Below, piece by piece: positions 34,436-43,047 of a DNA stretch of 64,000 nt (its first letter is position 1; every line of letters starts with the position of its first letter). The notes below the pieces were generated by a model that saw only the letters and a program-made list of their open reading frames with translations, had not been told where the DNA came from and did not search any database. This stretch comes from Listeria goaensis (GTDB lineage: Bacteria; Bacillota; Bacilli; Lactobacillales; Listeriaceae): assembly GCF_900186125.1 (NCBI RefSeq), contig NZ_FYBQ01000002.1:310001-374000 (forward strand). The letters run 5' to 3'. The position numbers and the translations under genes are program-made.

Positions 34436-37400
34436 CGTCCATCACCTCTTATAGTATTTATTTTCACTCGAGCTTTTGCGTCTTCACGCTTAAGCCATGT
34501 CCGCACTTTGTCCCCTGTCCAATCTTGGTGCACATTAACAACGATAGGTCTTTCATCTGATTCATTTGGATATGTGCCAGTTCCAATGTCATTAGAATTT
34601 GTGTTAACTGTTCTTGATAGTTCAGTTTCGACCTTTATTTTTCCGTTTTCTGGAAAAAGTGAAGTGAAATCTAGTTGAGATTGAGAAGAAAAAGCATCAA
34701 AAATTGACCCTGTCATGCTTTTGACGGTCCCCATGACGTTTTTAAATTCATTTTCCAATCCTTTATTTAAGCCTTGCATAATAGCGTTTCCTGCTGGAAT
34801 AAGCAACTTTCTGTCATAACTTATAGGTCCTTTATGGTCTTTAATCCAATCTGCTACTCCACCAATAAATTTCTTAACACCGCCAAACGCCGATTTCAAT
34901 CCTTTTAAAAATCCATTAATAATTGCTTTACCAGCATTTACTAGAGAATCAGGGACGAAAACGCCTATAATCGCTTTAAGTAGATTCAAAGCGGCTGATT
35001 TTATTGCTCCTTGCCTAGAACTGATCTTGTTGGCTAGTCCGTTTACTAAATTTATACCAGCATCAAGCAATCTCCCTGAAGTTTGGACAATCCCGCGAAC
35101 CATTGCATCAACTAAATTCATTGCCGCGCTTACAATTGCAGGTATTTTCCTAGCAATACCGTTCAAAAATTTAACAATGATATTCACACCTGCGTTTACA
35201 ATCTTTCCTAAATTATTAGCAATACCGTTCAAAAATTTAGCAATTAAATTTGCGCCTGCTGTTACAAGTTTGTCGATATTTTTAGCAATTCCATTTAGAA
35301 CGCTCACAACAAATTTAACGCCTGCCTCTACTAAAGCAGGGAGTTTCTTAATTAACGCATTAAGAAAGTTCACACCAATTTCTATAGCCTTTGTAGTAAT
35401 TTTACCCATATTTGCCGCAATTCCGCTAAGAATCGAAAGAATCATTTGGATCCCTGCCTGCACGAGCTGAGGCATCGCATTTGCTAAAGTAGTCAAGAAA
35501 GTAGTCACCATATTTACAAATGTATTGATAATCAAAGGCATGTTCGCATTGATAACTTTTACAAATCCAACAATCATATTCGCAAACCCAACACCTAAAG
35601 TTGTCAGCGTTGGAATTATTTCGGTCATATGTGCACTAAGTGTTACAATTGCATTTATTAACATGGCAAGTCCTGCGCTTGCCGCCGCAATCGAAAGACC
35701 AATAGCAGCAACTGCCGCACCAAATACACCAATACCTAAAGCGTTAGCTGTTAAGGCTGGTCCCAGCAAGGCAAATACACCAGCCAGTGCCGCAATCGCT
35801 ACAGTAACTGCTGTGACAGCAACAATACCCTTCGTTCCAGTCTCTGCAAGCCTAGCAATCCCAGCCGCAAACACACCAATTCCCGCTGTTACTAGTCCAA
35901 TAACAGCGCCAATTTTAACAAGTGAGGTACCCATCCCACCCATGCTTTTTGTTGATGATGAAAGTGGTTTAGTTAGAGAAGAGAAAGTCCCTTCCATTTT
36001 TGAACCCACTTTTGAAAAAGCTTTGAATGGATTCAACGCACCTAATATTTGTTTACCGAATTTCATAAACAAACCAATTAAAGCTGTAATGCCACCTGCA
36101 AGACCAAATGTTAGTGCGTCAGGATTTGAAAACGCCTTCTTAAGCGCGTCCCCAACTGTTTTTATAATGTTTCTGAATGTTTCTGAATGCTTATAAAGCT
36201 GAACAAATCCAACAACTAATAAAGAAATTGCCGCTATAACTAAAAAAATTGGACTTTTTAACAGTCCAAATCCTTTACTCAATAATGAAATGGACTTGCC
36301 CGAATTACCAAGCAATCCAATTGCTGTTGCCGCCGTCTTAACATTTGCTGTAAACATCATAAGCTTTCCAGTTATTAGCATGATTGGACCAACTGCCGCC
36401 GCAATCCCTAACAAAGTTAAGATAAAATTTTGAACTTGTGGTGACGCATTTGTGAATTTATCGACCATTTTCCCGATAAAATCTGCTACTTTTCTAATTG
36501 TTGGCGCTAACTTATCCCCTATCGTGATTGCCGCCGATTCTAATGAACCTCCAAGTTGCTCAATAGCAGATTTAGCATTATCTTGCATAGTTTTAGCCAT
36601 TTTAGCCGCTGACCCATCTGAATTTTCAAGGCTTTTAGTTAGCTTGTCTAGCTTTCCTTTTTGCGCATTAAGGAGGATATTCATAGCGCGCCCACCCTGA
36701 ACACCATACATTTGAGAAATGTAATAGCCTTTTTGTTCATCAGTCATACCAGAAAGTTTGCCTTTCAGTTCATGAACTTGTGTAGAAAGTGACTTCATGC
36801 GCCCCTTGCTATCATAAGCATTGAACCCGATTTGAGCCATTGCGTCAGCCGCTGCTTTTGAGGGATTTTGAATTTTCGTCAGTGCCATACCCAAGTTCGA
36901 ACCCGCCATTGACCCTTTTACACCTGCATCGGATAACATACCAATGGCTGCTGCTGTTTCTTCAAGTGATAGCCTTGCTCCATGCGCTTGAGGAGCTACC
37001 ATTTTTAACGCCTCGCCCATATCGTTTGCTTCTGCATTTGTATCAGCCGCTGCACGTGCAAAAACGTCTGCTACGTGACCCGATTTACTCGCTTCTAGAC
37101 CAAATCCATTTAGCGCAACAGCCGCGTTTTCTGCCGCATTTGCAACATTTCCACCGGATACAGCTGCTAAATCTAAAACGCCTGGCATTGATTTCATAAT
37201 TTGCTGTGGCTTCATACCTGCACTTGCTAGATTCTCCATGCCTTCCGCTGCTTCTTTAGCGCTAAAAGCTGTTTTAGCCCCTAAGGAAATAGCTTGTTTT
37301 TTTAGTGCTTCTAACTCCTTACCTGTTGCACCTGAAATCGCTTGAACGCGCGACATTTGCGCACCAAAGTCCATTGATACTTTACTCGCTACCACTCCCA

Positions 37401-37593
37401 TTGCCATAAGCGGTAGTGTAACCCCTTTTGTAAGGCTACCTCCAACATTTCCAAGTGTTTTCCCAACTGCTCCCATGCTAGTTTCTGTTCCTTTTTTAAA
37501 AGCTTCAACAGTACGTTGTGCGTTTTTAAAAACAGGGCTAAAACTTGAATCAACTGCTTTAAGTACCGCTGTAACAGAATAAGATTCCCCCAA
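34432..37593 (-). CDS. Tape measure protein
   Basis: 1053 residues, the longest gene of the phage, so the tail should be about 150 nm by the usual ratio of roughly 1.5 angstrom per residue. The N-terminus (KAVDSSFSPVFKNAQRTVEAF, then KQAISLGAKTAFSAKEAAEGM) matches the PhageMin_Tail/TP901 core. Hydrophobic stretches lie in the middle. Residues about 700-870 carry repeats of about 22 residues of the type NGIAKNIDKLVTAGANLIAKFL. It sets tail length and helps DNA entry. Confidence 0.92.
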   Translation of the reverse strand: MGESYSVTAVLKAVDSSFSPVFKNAQRTVEAFKKGTETSMGAVGKTLGNVGGSLTKGVTLPLMAMGVVASKVSMDFGAQMSRVQAISGATGKELEALKKQAISLGAKTAFSAKEAAEGMENLASAGMKPQQIMKSMPGVLDLAAVSGGNVANAAENAAVALNGFGLEASKSGHVADVFARAAADTNAEANDMGEALKMVAPQAHGARLSLEETAAAIGMLSDAGVKGSMAGSNLGMALTKIQNPSKAAADAMAQIGFNAYDSKGRMKSLSTQVHELKGKLSGMTDEQKGYYISQMYGVQGGRAMNILLNAQKGKLDKLTKSLENSDGSAAKMAKTMQDNAKSAIEQLGGSLESAAITIGDKLAPTIRKVADFIGKMVDKFTNASPQVQNFILTLLGIAAAVGPIMLITGKLMMFTANVKTAATAIGLLGNSGKSISLLSKGFGLLKSPIFLVIAAISLLVVGFVQLYKHSETFRNIIKTVGDALKKAFSNPDALTFGLAGGITALIGLFMKFGKQILGALNPFKAFSKVGSKMEGTFSSLTKPLSSSTKSMGGMGTSLVKIGAVIGLVTAGIGVFAAGIARLAETGTKGIVAVTAVTVAIAALAGVFALLGPALTANALGIGVFGAAVAAIGLSIAAASAGLAMLINAIVTLSAHMTEIIPTLTTLGVGFANMIVGFVKVINANMPLIINTFVNMVTTFLTTLANAMPQLVQAGIQMILSILSGIAANMGKITTKAIEIGVNFLNALIKKLPALVEAGVKFVVSVLNGIAKNIDKLVTAGANLIAKFLNGIANNLGKIVNAGVNIIVKFLNGIARKIPAIVSAAMNLVDAMVRGIVQTSGRLLDAGINLVNGLANKISSRQGAIKSAALNLLKAIIGVFVPDSLVNAGKAIINGFLKGLKSAFGGVKKFIGGVADWIKDHKGPISYDRKLLIPAGNAIMQGLNKGLENEFKNVMGTVKSMTGSIFDAFSSQSQLDFTSLFPENGKIKVETELSRTVNTNSNDIGTGTYPNESDERPIVVNVHQDWTGDKVRTWLKREDAKARVKINTIRGDGR

Positions 37594-37971
37594 TCACCTC
37601 ACCTCTTCCTGCTTTTTCTGCCTGTACTCTGCTAAATTATTTCTAATTTTCCTCAGTCTTTCTTGTTCAAGTAGTTTCTTTGTACCTTTTTCGTTGTATG
37701 GAACGTATTGAGGATTGAAAGACTGCTTAATTTTAGTTTCTTCTTTTTCGTAATTGAAAAAATCCGAAAACCTCTCATACACTGGTTTTCCTGTTTTGCC
37801 TTTAGTCGCTTTTACAACTTGATTAAACCAAGCTGACATTGCCAAATCTCGCTCTTTATCAAGCGATTTCAAACGGAATGCTTCCATTCTTATTTCATAT
37901 TCAACCTGCGTCATTCGTTTTATTTCGTTGATAGCATGAAAACCTAAAAAGCGAAGCGAATTTACTAACAT
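37594..37971 (-). CDS. Tail assembly chaperone, second (gpGT-like) frame
   Basis: 125 residues, helical and basic, with a C-terminus rich in Arg, Lys and Gln. It lies between the first chaperone and the tape measure, where phages encode the T domain of a frameshifted chaperone. Its frame is open upstream to 38085, across the end of the previous gene, and its own ATG has only a weak ribosome site. Expression as a fusion by -1 frameshift is therefore plausible. Confidence 0.7.
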   Translation of the reverse strand: MLVNSLRFLGFHAINEIKRMTQVEYEIRMEAFRLKSLDKERDLAMSAWFNQVVKATKGKTGKPVYERFSDFFNYEKEETKIKQSFNPQYVPYNEKGTKKLLEQERLRKIRNNLAEYRQKKQEEVR

Positions 37972-38009
37972 TTCGTGGTAAACTCGCTCGCTTTCTTCCC
38001 TTATATCGG

Positions 38010-38381
38010 TTAGGCTTCCTCCGCTTGATTCAATTGCGCTGTTTGAAGGTTCTCTTCCGCTGTCTTCAATGCTAACTTTGACACGTTAGATTCTCGTAAT
38101 TCTTTAAGAACACCTTCAAACACTTCTTCGATGTTGTCGCAAGATTCTAAGTAAGAATCTAACTCATTTTGTGAAATTTTCGGCGTTTCTGTTGCGTTTG
38201 CATTTTTCAAAATATCAGAAAGAATAACCACATCATTGCTAAGTAAAAGCGGTAATGTTGCATTCAATCCAAACCCAAATTTAAGCCCATTTTGATTAAT
38301 TGAATATTTCTTGTCGAGTTCACGAACAAAGCCAATTCCAAATTTAAACATATATACCGTATTATTAATTTTCAGTTCCAT
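38010..38381 (-). CDS. Tail assembly chaperone, first (gpG-like) frame
   Basis: 123 residues, acidic, starting with a short beta hairpin (LKINNTVYMFKFGIGFVREL), as in Gram-positive tail chaperones. It directly follows the major tail protein. It would coat the tape measure during tail assembly. Confidence 0.75.
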   Translation of the reverse strand: MELKINNTVYMFKFGIGFVRELDKKYSINQNGLKFGFGLNATLPLLLSNDVVILSDILKNANATETPKISQNELDSYLESCDNIEEVFEGVLKELRESNVSKLALKTAEENLQTAQLNQAEEA

Positions 38382-38411
38382 TTTATTGCTCCTTATTTTT
38401 TAATTTTTAGG

Positions 38412-38921
38412 TTACGCTGTTGGTACTTCTGTATACACAGATAAATCGCGGAAAGCGTAGCTTACTTCTTCTTCTTGGTCAGCAGTAAGAGTTAACTCTC
38501 CTCTTGCTCCGCTTCCAATAACGCTAAAGTCTGCTTTATTTGTCGAATTTCCATCAGCATCATGGTCTTCTTCTATATTTGTAACATTTACTTGGAAATA
38601 CCAAGCCTTATACTTGCCCTCAGTTGTTTTGCTAGAACGGTCAATCTCCCAAATTTCCACAATCTCATCTTTTTCAATCGCTTCAATTAGTAAATCATTC
38701 AACGGATCATCGCTAAGAATATTCTCCACACTCGCTTCAACAGTTAAAGGTGAAGTTGAGTTGACATTTCCGTCTTTAGTCGCTGTTGAATCTGAATCGC
38801 GCGAGCGAGTAAAATTATGCGTAGTTTGAAGCGCTAGTTTAATTCCCGTTTGTTCTGCCGCTGTACTTAACAATCGAAAAGCTAGAAATGTATTTGTACC
38901 TTGTTTTGCAGTGTATTCCAT
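38412..38921 (-). CDS. Major tail (tube) protein
   Basis: 169 residues. It begins MEYTAKQGTNTFLAFRLL and has the beta-rich composition and the two-part VTNIEEDHDADGNSTNKADFSV region typical of TP901-1-type tail tube proteins. The position between the tail terminator and the chaperones supports this. Confidence 0.85.
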   Translation of the reverse strand: MEYTAKQGTNTFLAFRLLSTAAEQTGIKLALQTTHNFTRSRDSDSTATKDGNVNSTSPLTVEASVENILSDDPLNDLLIEAIEKDEIVEIWEIDRSSKTTEGKYKAWYFQVNVTNIEEDHDADGNSTNKADFSVIGSGARGELTLTADQEEEVSYAFRDLSVYTEVPTA

Positions 38922-38938
38922 ATTTATCTACTCCATTC

Positions 38939-39340
38939 TTAAATTAATCTCATATCAATCGAAAAAACCCCGTGCCATAAAAACGTGTCCGCGACAGAAG
39001 TGTCACCCACCATTTGGCTACTTGCCGAATTAAAAACTGCTTGAAATTTATAATGGTCCGTTTGTTTTAGTTCTCTAGCAACCATAAGAAAACAGGTAAG
39101 CATATCACTCACCTGTTTTCTTTGCTTTTGCTCTCCCCAAGCGTGAAGCAAAATATTAATATTTCCGCTAATGTAACTTTTGTTTGCCTCTGCAACTAAC
39201 TGTGTATTTCCAACAACTGCGAAGGGATATTTTGTTTCTTTCGGTGGCAAGTAGTCAAATACTCGGTAGCCTTCCTTTTCTAATGCAATAAAAAAAGCAT
39301 CAAACAATTCTTGTTCAGGTGCTATCATCGGTATAGTCAT
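38939..39340 (-). CDS. Tail terminator-like protein (DUF3168-like)
   Basis: 133 residues. Size, alpha/beta pattern (YPFAVVGNTQLV, ISGNINILLHAWG) and the location just before the tail-tube gene fit the tail terminator family that caps the tube end. Assigned mainly by gene order. Confidence 0.7.
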   Translation of the reverse strand: MTIPMIAPEQELFDAFFIALEKEGYRVFDYLPPKETKYPFAVVGNTQLVAEANKSYISGNINILLHAWGEQKQRKQVSDMLTCFLMVARELKQTDHYKFQAVFNSASSQMVGDTSVADTFLWHGVFSIDMRLI

Positions 39341-39344
39341 TTGT

Positions 39345-39671
39345 TCACCTCATTAAATCCTTTAATTCCTTTACAAACTCACCTTTGGTATCATTGAAAG
39401 CTGGTCCAACATGCGGTGTTCCAGCTTGAAACCTCGTACCATTTTCTTGATAAGGAGCATATTCCGCATCACTTGAAACAACAGCAGATTCGCCGTTTTC
39501 CTCGAGCTCAAGAAAAATATGGTTCTTCAAAAAACTTGTATCCACCGGTGCATATTTTTTTGCCCGTTGTTGCATCACTGCACCTTTTTGTTTCACAACT
39601 CGCTTAACAGCTTCATGTGATACACCTTTTCTTAACGCCGCTTCTAGTCCTTGAATACCGTTTAATTTCAA
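39345..39671 (-). CDS. HK97 gp10-like neck/tail completion protein
   Basis: 108 residues. The family pattern KKYAPVDTSFLKNHI followed by YAPYQENGTRFQAGTPHVGPAF is clear. Such proteins close the head-tail joint. Confidence 0.85.
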   Translation of the reverse strand: MKLNGIQGLEAALRKGVSHEAVKRVVKQKGAVMQQRAKKYAPVDTSFLKNHIFLELEENGESAVVSSDAEYAPYQENGTRFQAGTPHVGPAFNDTKGEFVKELKDLMR

Positions 39672-39672
39672 T

Positions 39673-39969
39673 TTATTTCACCTCGCCAACGAGTAAAACA
39701 CTTGTTTTCAAAGGGAAACGGGAAGTTTTTAATTCATATTTTTTCTTATCAATCATCAAGTAATCAAAAATAGGGGCTCTTTGTCCTGCTATTCTAACCA
39801 CTTTCACATTTTGATTGTAGCTTCCAAAAAGCTCTTTTGTTCGATTTGTTCCGACATCTGTAACGTTGCAAAAAACCTTTTCAATAAGTCTATCAGCACC
39901 GTATTCGTGTGTTGCAGGATTATATTTCTTATCCTCTTCCCAAAATTCAACAGCAGTGTCAAAACGCAT
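39673..39969 (-). CDS. Head closure / minor capsid-type joining protein
   Basis: 98 residues, beta-rich. The position and size fit the head-tail joining (Minor_capsid_1-like) family that plugs the portal complex. It starts three bases after the connector stop. Confidence 0.7.
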   Translation of the reverse strand: MRFDTAVEFWEEDKKYNPATHEYGADRLIEKVFCNVTDVGTNRTKELFGSYNQNVKVVRIAGQRAPIFDYLMIDKKKYELKTSRFPLKTSVLLVGEVK

Positions 39970-39972
39970 ATT

Positions 39973-40299
39973 TCACCCTCCGAACGGATTAATAAACTTA
40001 ACCGCTTTTTTTGACTTGTTTTTTTTGTCAATATAGCGGTTTATATCATCTGAAAACTCATCAAAATCGCTTGTGCTGAACGTTATTGATTCGCCTTCTT
40101 GAGAATATGCAGTCATTCCCTCGTTTTTAATGCGATTAAACCGTTTTATAGCAACTTCCGTTACAATGTAATTCAGCTGGTCTGGAACTGTGCTCTCCTC
40201 AATTTTTTGAAGAAGTCGCTCTTCCGTCATTCGTTTTATCACTTCTATTTTCTCTTCAAATGTTCCAGAAATTAAAACTTCAATATCATTCATTATCAA
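39973..40299 (-). CDS. Head-tail connector (gp6-like adaptor)
   Basis: 108 residues, mostly helical, with YIVTEVAIKRFNRIKNEGM near the middle, which is the typical core of gp6-type connector proteins. It overlaps the small gene before it by 14 bases. Confidence 0.8.
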   Translation of the reverse strand: MIMNDIEVLISGTFEEKIEVIKRMTEERLLQKIEESTVPDQLNYIVTEVAIKRFNRIKNEGMTAYSQEGESITFSTSDFDEFSDDINRYIDKKNKSKKAVKFINPFGG

Positions 40300-40477
40300 T
40301 TTCCGCTTGCTCTTCTATAATTGGCGATTTCAGGGCGTTCTTATCGCCTAAAAGCTCATTCAAACGAGTTTTGGTCGGTTTCTTTGCACCTTTACGAGGG
40401 TATTCTGCACCAATTTCATAAATATACTTACTATCATTTTTATCAGAAAAAGCTTGAATTACTTTATACATGTTCAC
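40286..40477 (-). CDS. Small protein downstream of the major capsid gene
   Basis: 63 residues. A short beta segment (MYKVIQAFSDKNDSKYIYEIG) is followed by a basic region. Proteins of this size often sit between the capsid and connector genes in Listeria, Lactococcus and Bacillus phages, with no known role. Confidence 0.65.
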   Translation of the reverse strand: MNMYKVIQAFSDKNDSKYIYEIGAEYPRKGAKKPTKTRLNELLGDKNALKSPIIEEQAEIDNE

Positions 40478-40503
40478 GCCTCCTTAATCTCGAATCTCGT
40501 TTA

Positions 40504-41409
40504 TTATGCTACTGGTGTTTCAGTAGTTCCGATTGCTACCTTAACAACGCCGTCTACCACTTCTGGGAATAGTGTAATTCCTGTAAAAATTGAGGATTGG
40601 TCTGTTAAATTTGTTGTATTATCATCTTTTACAAGCCCAATCAGTCCAAGCTCATCAGATACAACTTGTTTATTGTGGAAAATTTTACTTGCTTCTCCGT
40701 TTACATCGATATAGGCAAGATTAATATTATCTTGTACAGTTGCATATACAGCGCCTTGTGGTACTGAATTGTTGATCATAACCGTAACGTTCGTAAAACC
40801 TTTTAGAAGAGTTAGACCAAAACCAACAGCTTCCCCATTAGTAATCACGGCATCACCTAAATAATCTCCAGCATCGAGCGGGTTAATGAAAACAATTACA
40901 CCAATTTCTTCATCATCGAATAAATCACCAAGTTTGCCCCACGCCTTTCCAAACGCTTCTTGTAAGCCTGAAACTGTGCCTAAATCTGTTGGAGCTGTTG
41001 CTAAAAAACTAAAGAAATCCGTGCGCACATCTTTTTGGATTTTGTTCAACACTTTTCTATCCGTTTGGTTCGCCGCTAAGTCATAACCTACACGTTGAAC
41101 TTCTTCGATGGAAACAGATTTACGATATTTTTTGAATCCTACCTCAATTTCACGGTCCTTCACACGTCCAACATGTGTAAGTGGAATATCTGCACCTTCT
41201 GCTACAATACCTTGTGCGGCATTTGCATCGGTCGGTAAAGTAACCGTGAATTTCCACATTTGGATTTTATTTCCCTGCTTTAACGGCTGCGGACGTGTAA
41301 TACCTAGCGCCGCTTTCAACTTATCTAAGCTCGTACCAAATTTATTTACAAAATCAATTGCTTCTACCTCTCCCATATCAGGAACTTTAATTAAATTTTC
41401 TTCTGCCAT
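40504..41409 (-). CDS. Major capsid protein (HK97 fold)
   Basis: 301 residues with a strong AAGGAG. It follows a scaffold gene and has the layout of an HK97-fold capsid: a helical N-arm, then beta and helix segments (GFKKYRKSVSIEEVQRVGYD, and VFINPLDAGDYLGD). It forms the head shell. No protease gene is nearby, so the scaffold is probably removed without cleavage. Confidence 0.88.
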   Translation of the reverse strand: MAEENLIKVPDMGEVEAIDFVNKFGTSLDKLKAALGITRPQPLKQGNKIQMWKFTVTLPTDANAAQGIVAEGADIPLTHVGRVKDREIEVGFKKYRKSVSIEEVQRVGYDLAANQTDRKVLNKIQKDVRTDFFSFLATAPTDLGTVSGLQEAFGKAWGKLGDLFDDEEIGVIVFINPLDAGDYLGDAVITNGEAVGFGLTLLKGFTNVTVMINNSVPQGAVYATVQDNINLAYIDVNGEASKIFHNKQVVSDELGLIGLVKDDNTTNLTDQSSIFTGITLFPEVVDGVVKVAIGTTETPVA

Positions 41410-41436
41410 TTTACATTCTCCTTCGTTTTAAAAAAT

Positions 41437-42054
41437 TTATTTGAATAAATTAATATTCTCAGCAATAGCTTTCTTTCTCTCGAAGTCATCTGGAATATTC
41501 ATGATTTCTTTTTTAGACATCGTTTTTGTTGTTTTCCCCGAACTTCTTGGTGTTTTTCCTTTTAGTAAAGTTTGAACTGCTGATTCTTGAACTTGATTCG
41601 CAAAATCAATCAAAGCCTTAGCGTTTTTATATGTCATATCTGACTCGTTTGAAACGACCATGCTTAAAACATCGTCTGTCACGGACAAGCCTGCTTCTTT
41701 AAATACAGCATCAGTTTGCTTCACGGTTTCCGCTCTTGCTAATTGTGCTTTTAACCGCTCGATTTCTTTTTCTTGCTCGGCACGTTCCGCCATTTCTTTA
41801 TCTTCAACAGATAGTTCTTTGACATCTTTTTGTTTTTCGAGTTCAGAAATACGCGACTGCGCTTGTTTGAGTTGCTCAGCAAATTCATTTTTATCAGCTT
41901 GTTCTTTGCCAATTCGCTTCTGAAGTTTTTCGACAACTTTATCAGCTTCAAGCTTCGGTTGTTCATCAGCCGGCACTTTTGAATCAACCGAGTTACTTTC
42001 TTCCGCCGCTTGTTGTTCATTATCTTCTAAAGCTTCTTTTATTTCTTCTGCCAT
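41437..42054 (-). CDS. Capsid scaffold protein (DUF4355-like)
   Basis: 205 residues, very rich in Glu, Lys and Gln with a long coiled coil (about 45-120), ending in a basic tail (KGKTPRSSGKTTKTMSKKE). This is the standard shape of scaffold proteins encoded just before capsid genes. Confidence 0.85.
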   Translation of the reverse strand: MAEEIKEALEDNEQQAAEESNSVDSKVPADEQPKLEADKVVEKLQKRIGKEQADKNEFAEQLKQAQSRISELEKQKDVKELSVEDKEMAERAEQEKEIERLKAQLARAETVKQTDAVFKEAGLSVTDDVLSMVVSNESDMTYKNAKALIDFANQVQESAVQTLLKGKTPRSSGKTTKTMSKKEIMNIPDDFERKKAIAENINLFK

Positions 42055-42150
42055 TTAAAACGCTCCTTTCACGCATTTAAAGCCTTGGGAGGCTATTAAT
42101 TTACTCAGGTTGTTCTTTTACGCCTGCAACACACGGAAAAAGGCGTGCAA
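42055..42150 (-). other. Spacer between minor head and scaffold genes
   Basis: 96 bases with a short hairpin (GCCTCCCAAGGC on the minus strand). No gene or clear promoter is seen. Confidence 0.3.
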
Positions 42151-43047
42151 TCACGCATAAGCCGCTAAACTACATCTACAACATGGGTGTATTGGTGGCT
42201 TAGGTGCTTTTTCAAGGGAGTATATCCCGTTGTTAGCACTTGCGATATCTGCGCAATTTTCGCATGCTGTCGGCTCAGCAATAAACATGACTTTTGTGTA
42301 TCCATTTCGCTTAAAGCTACCTATTTGTGCATCAGTTTGCACTCGTGCCGTTTCAGTGCGAAGAAGTCGTTCAATCGTATATCGTTTATTTGAAACTTCC
42401 TCACGCACATTTTTCATTATTTCTCTGGCTAATGTTTTGGGATTTGTTCCTTGAACCATCGCGCGGCTTATAATAGCATCTAAACGTGCTTTTAATTCAT
42501 CTTGGCTAACCCAAAGACGGTCCGACCATGTCGCACCGTTAAAACTTGCATTTAAAACTGCATTTAATTTAGAAAGCATACTAGTACTTTTGTTAAGTCC
42601 TAATATGCCAGCTTGGCGCTCCATCTCATCAACGTAACTTTGTGATAGCCATTGTTTAAGAACCGCTTCTTCTTTTAAGTGGAACTCGATTAATTCAATG
42701 CCTATTTTCGCTTTTAAATACTCTAGTCGATTGATTCGCATTGTTGCGTTGTACAATTTAAGGCGCGCATTTGCGTATTTACTAAAGTCTTTATCTTTAA
42801 CCATTCGCTTTGCAATTCTTTCAAAAGATGCTATATCAGCTTTAGAAACTTTTTTTAAAACCTTTTGCATGGATAGACCTGTAGCGTCAGCATATTTTAT
42901 ATAATTTTGGTTGATTTCAAGTTCAAGCTGTTTGATTAGCTCTTGACATCGCTTTTCAAGTTGGCGAGCATACGCACGGTCATTTTTAATATTTTGTTCA
43001 ATCCACTTTTTTTCTCGTTTAATCCAATATTCTTCATTCTTCGGCAT
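42151..43047 (-). CDS. Minor head protein (SPP1 gp7/Mu F-like)
   Basis: 298 residues, helical. The C-terminus holds the family motif with paired Cys and His: FIAEPTACENCADIA and PPIHPCCRCSL. It is packaged in small numbers and helps DNA exit. It overlaps the portal gene by 14 bases. Confidence 0.87.
   Translation of the reverse strand: MPKNEEYWIKREKKWIEQNIKNDRAYARQLEKRCQELIKQLELEINQNYIKYADATGLSMQKVLKKVSKADIASFERIAKRMVKDKDFSKYANARLKLYNATMRINRLEYLKAKIGIELIEFHLKEEAVLKQWLSQSYVDEMERQAGILGLNKSTSMLSKLNAVLNASFNGATWSDRLWVSQDELKARLDAIISRAMVQGTNPKTLAREIMKNVREEVSNKRYTIERLLRTETARVQTDAQIGSFKRNGYTKVMFIAEPTACENCADIASANNGIYSLEKAPKPPIHPCCRCSLAAYA

Noticed and set aside
35027..36196. Long plus-strand frames opposite the tape measure
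   Set aside because: Low-complexity antisense shadows of the Ala/Gly/Ile-rich tape measure gene, with no ribosome sites.
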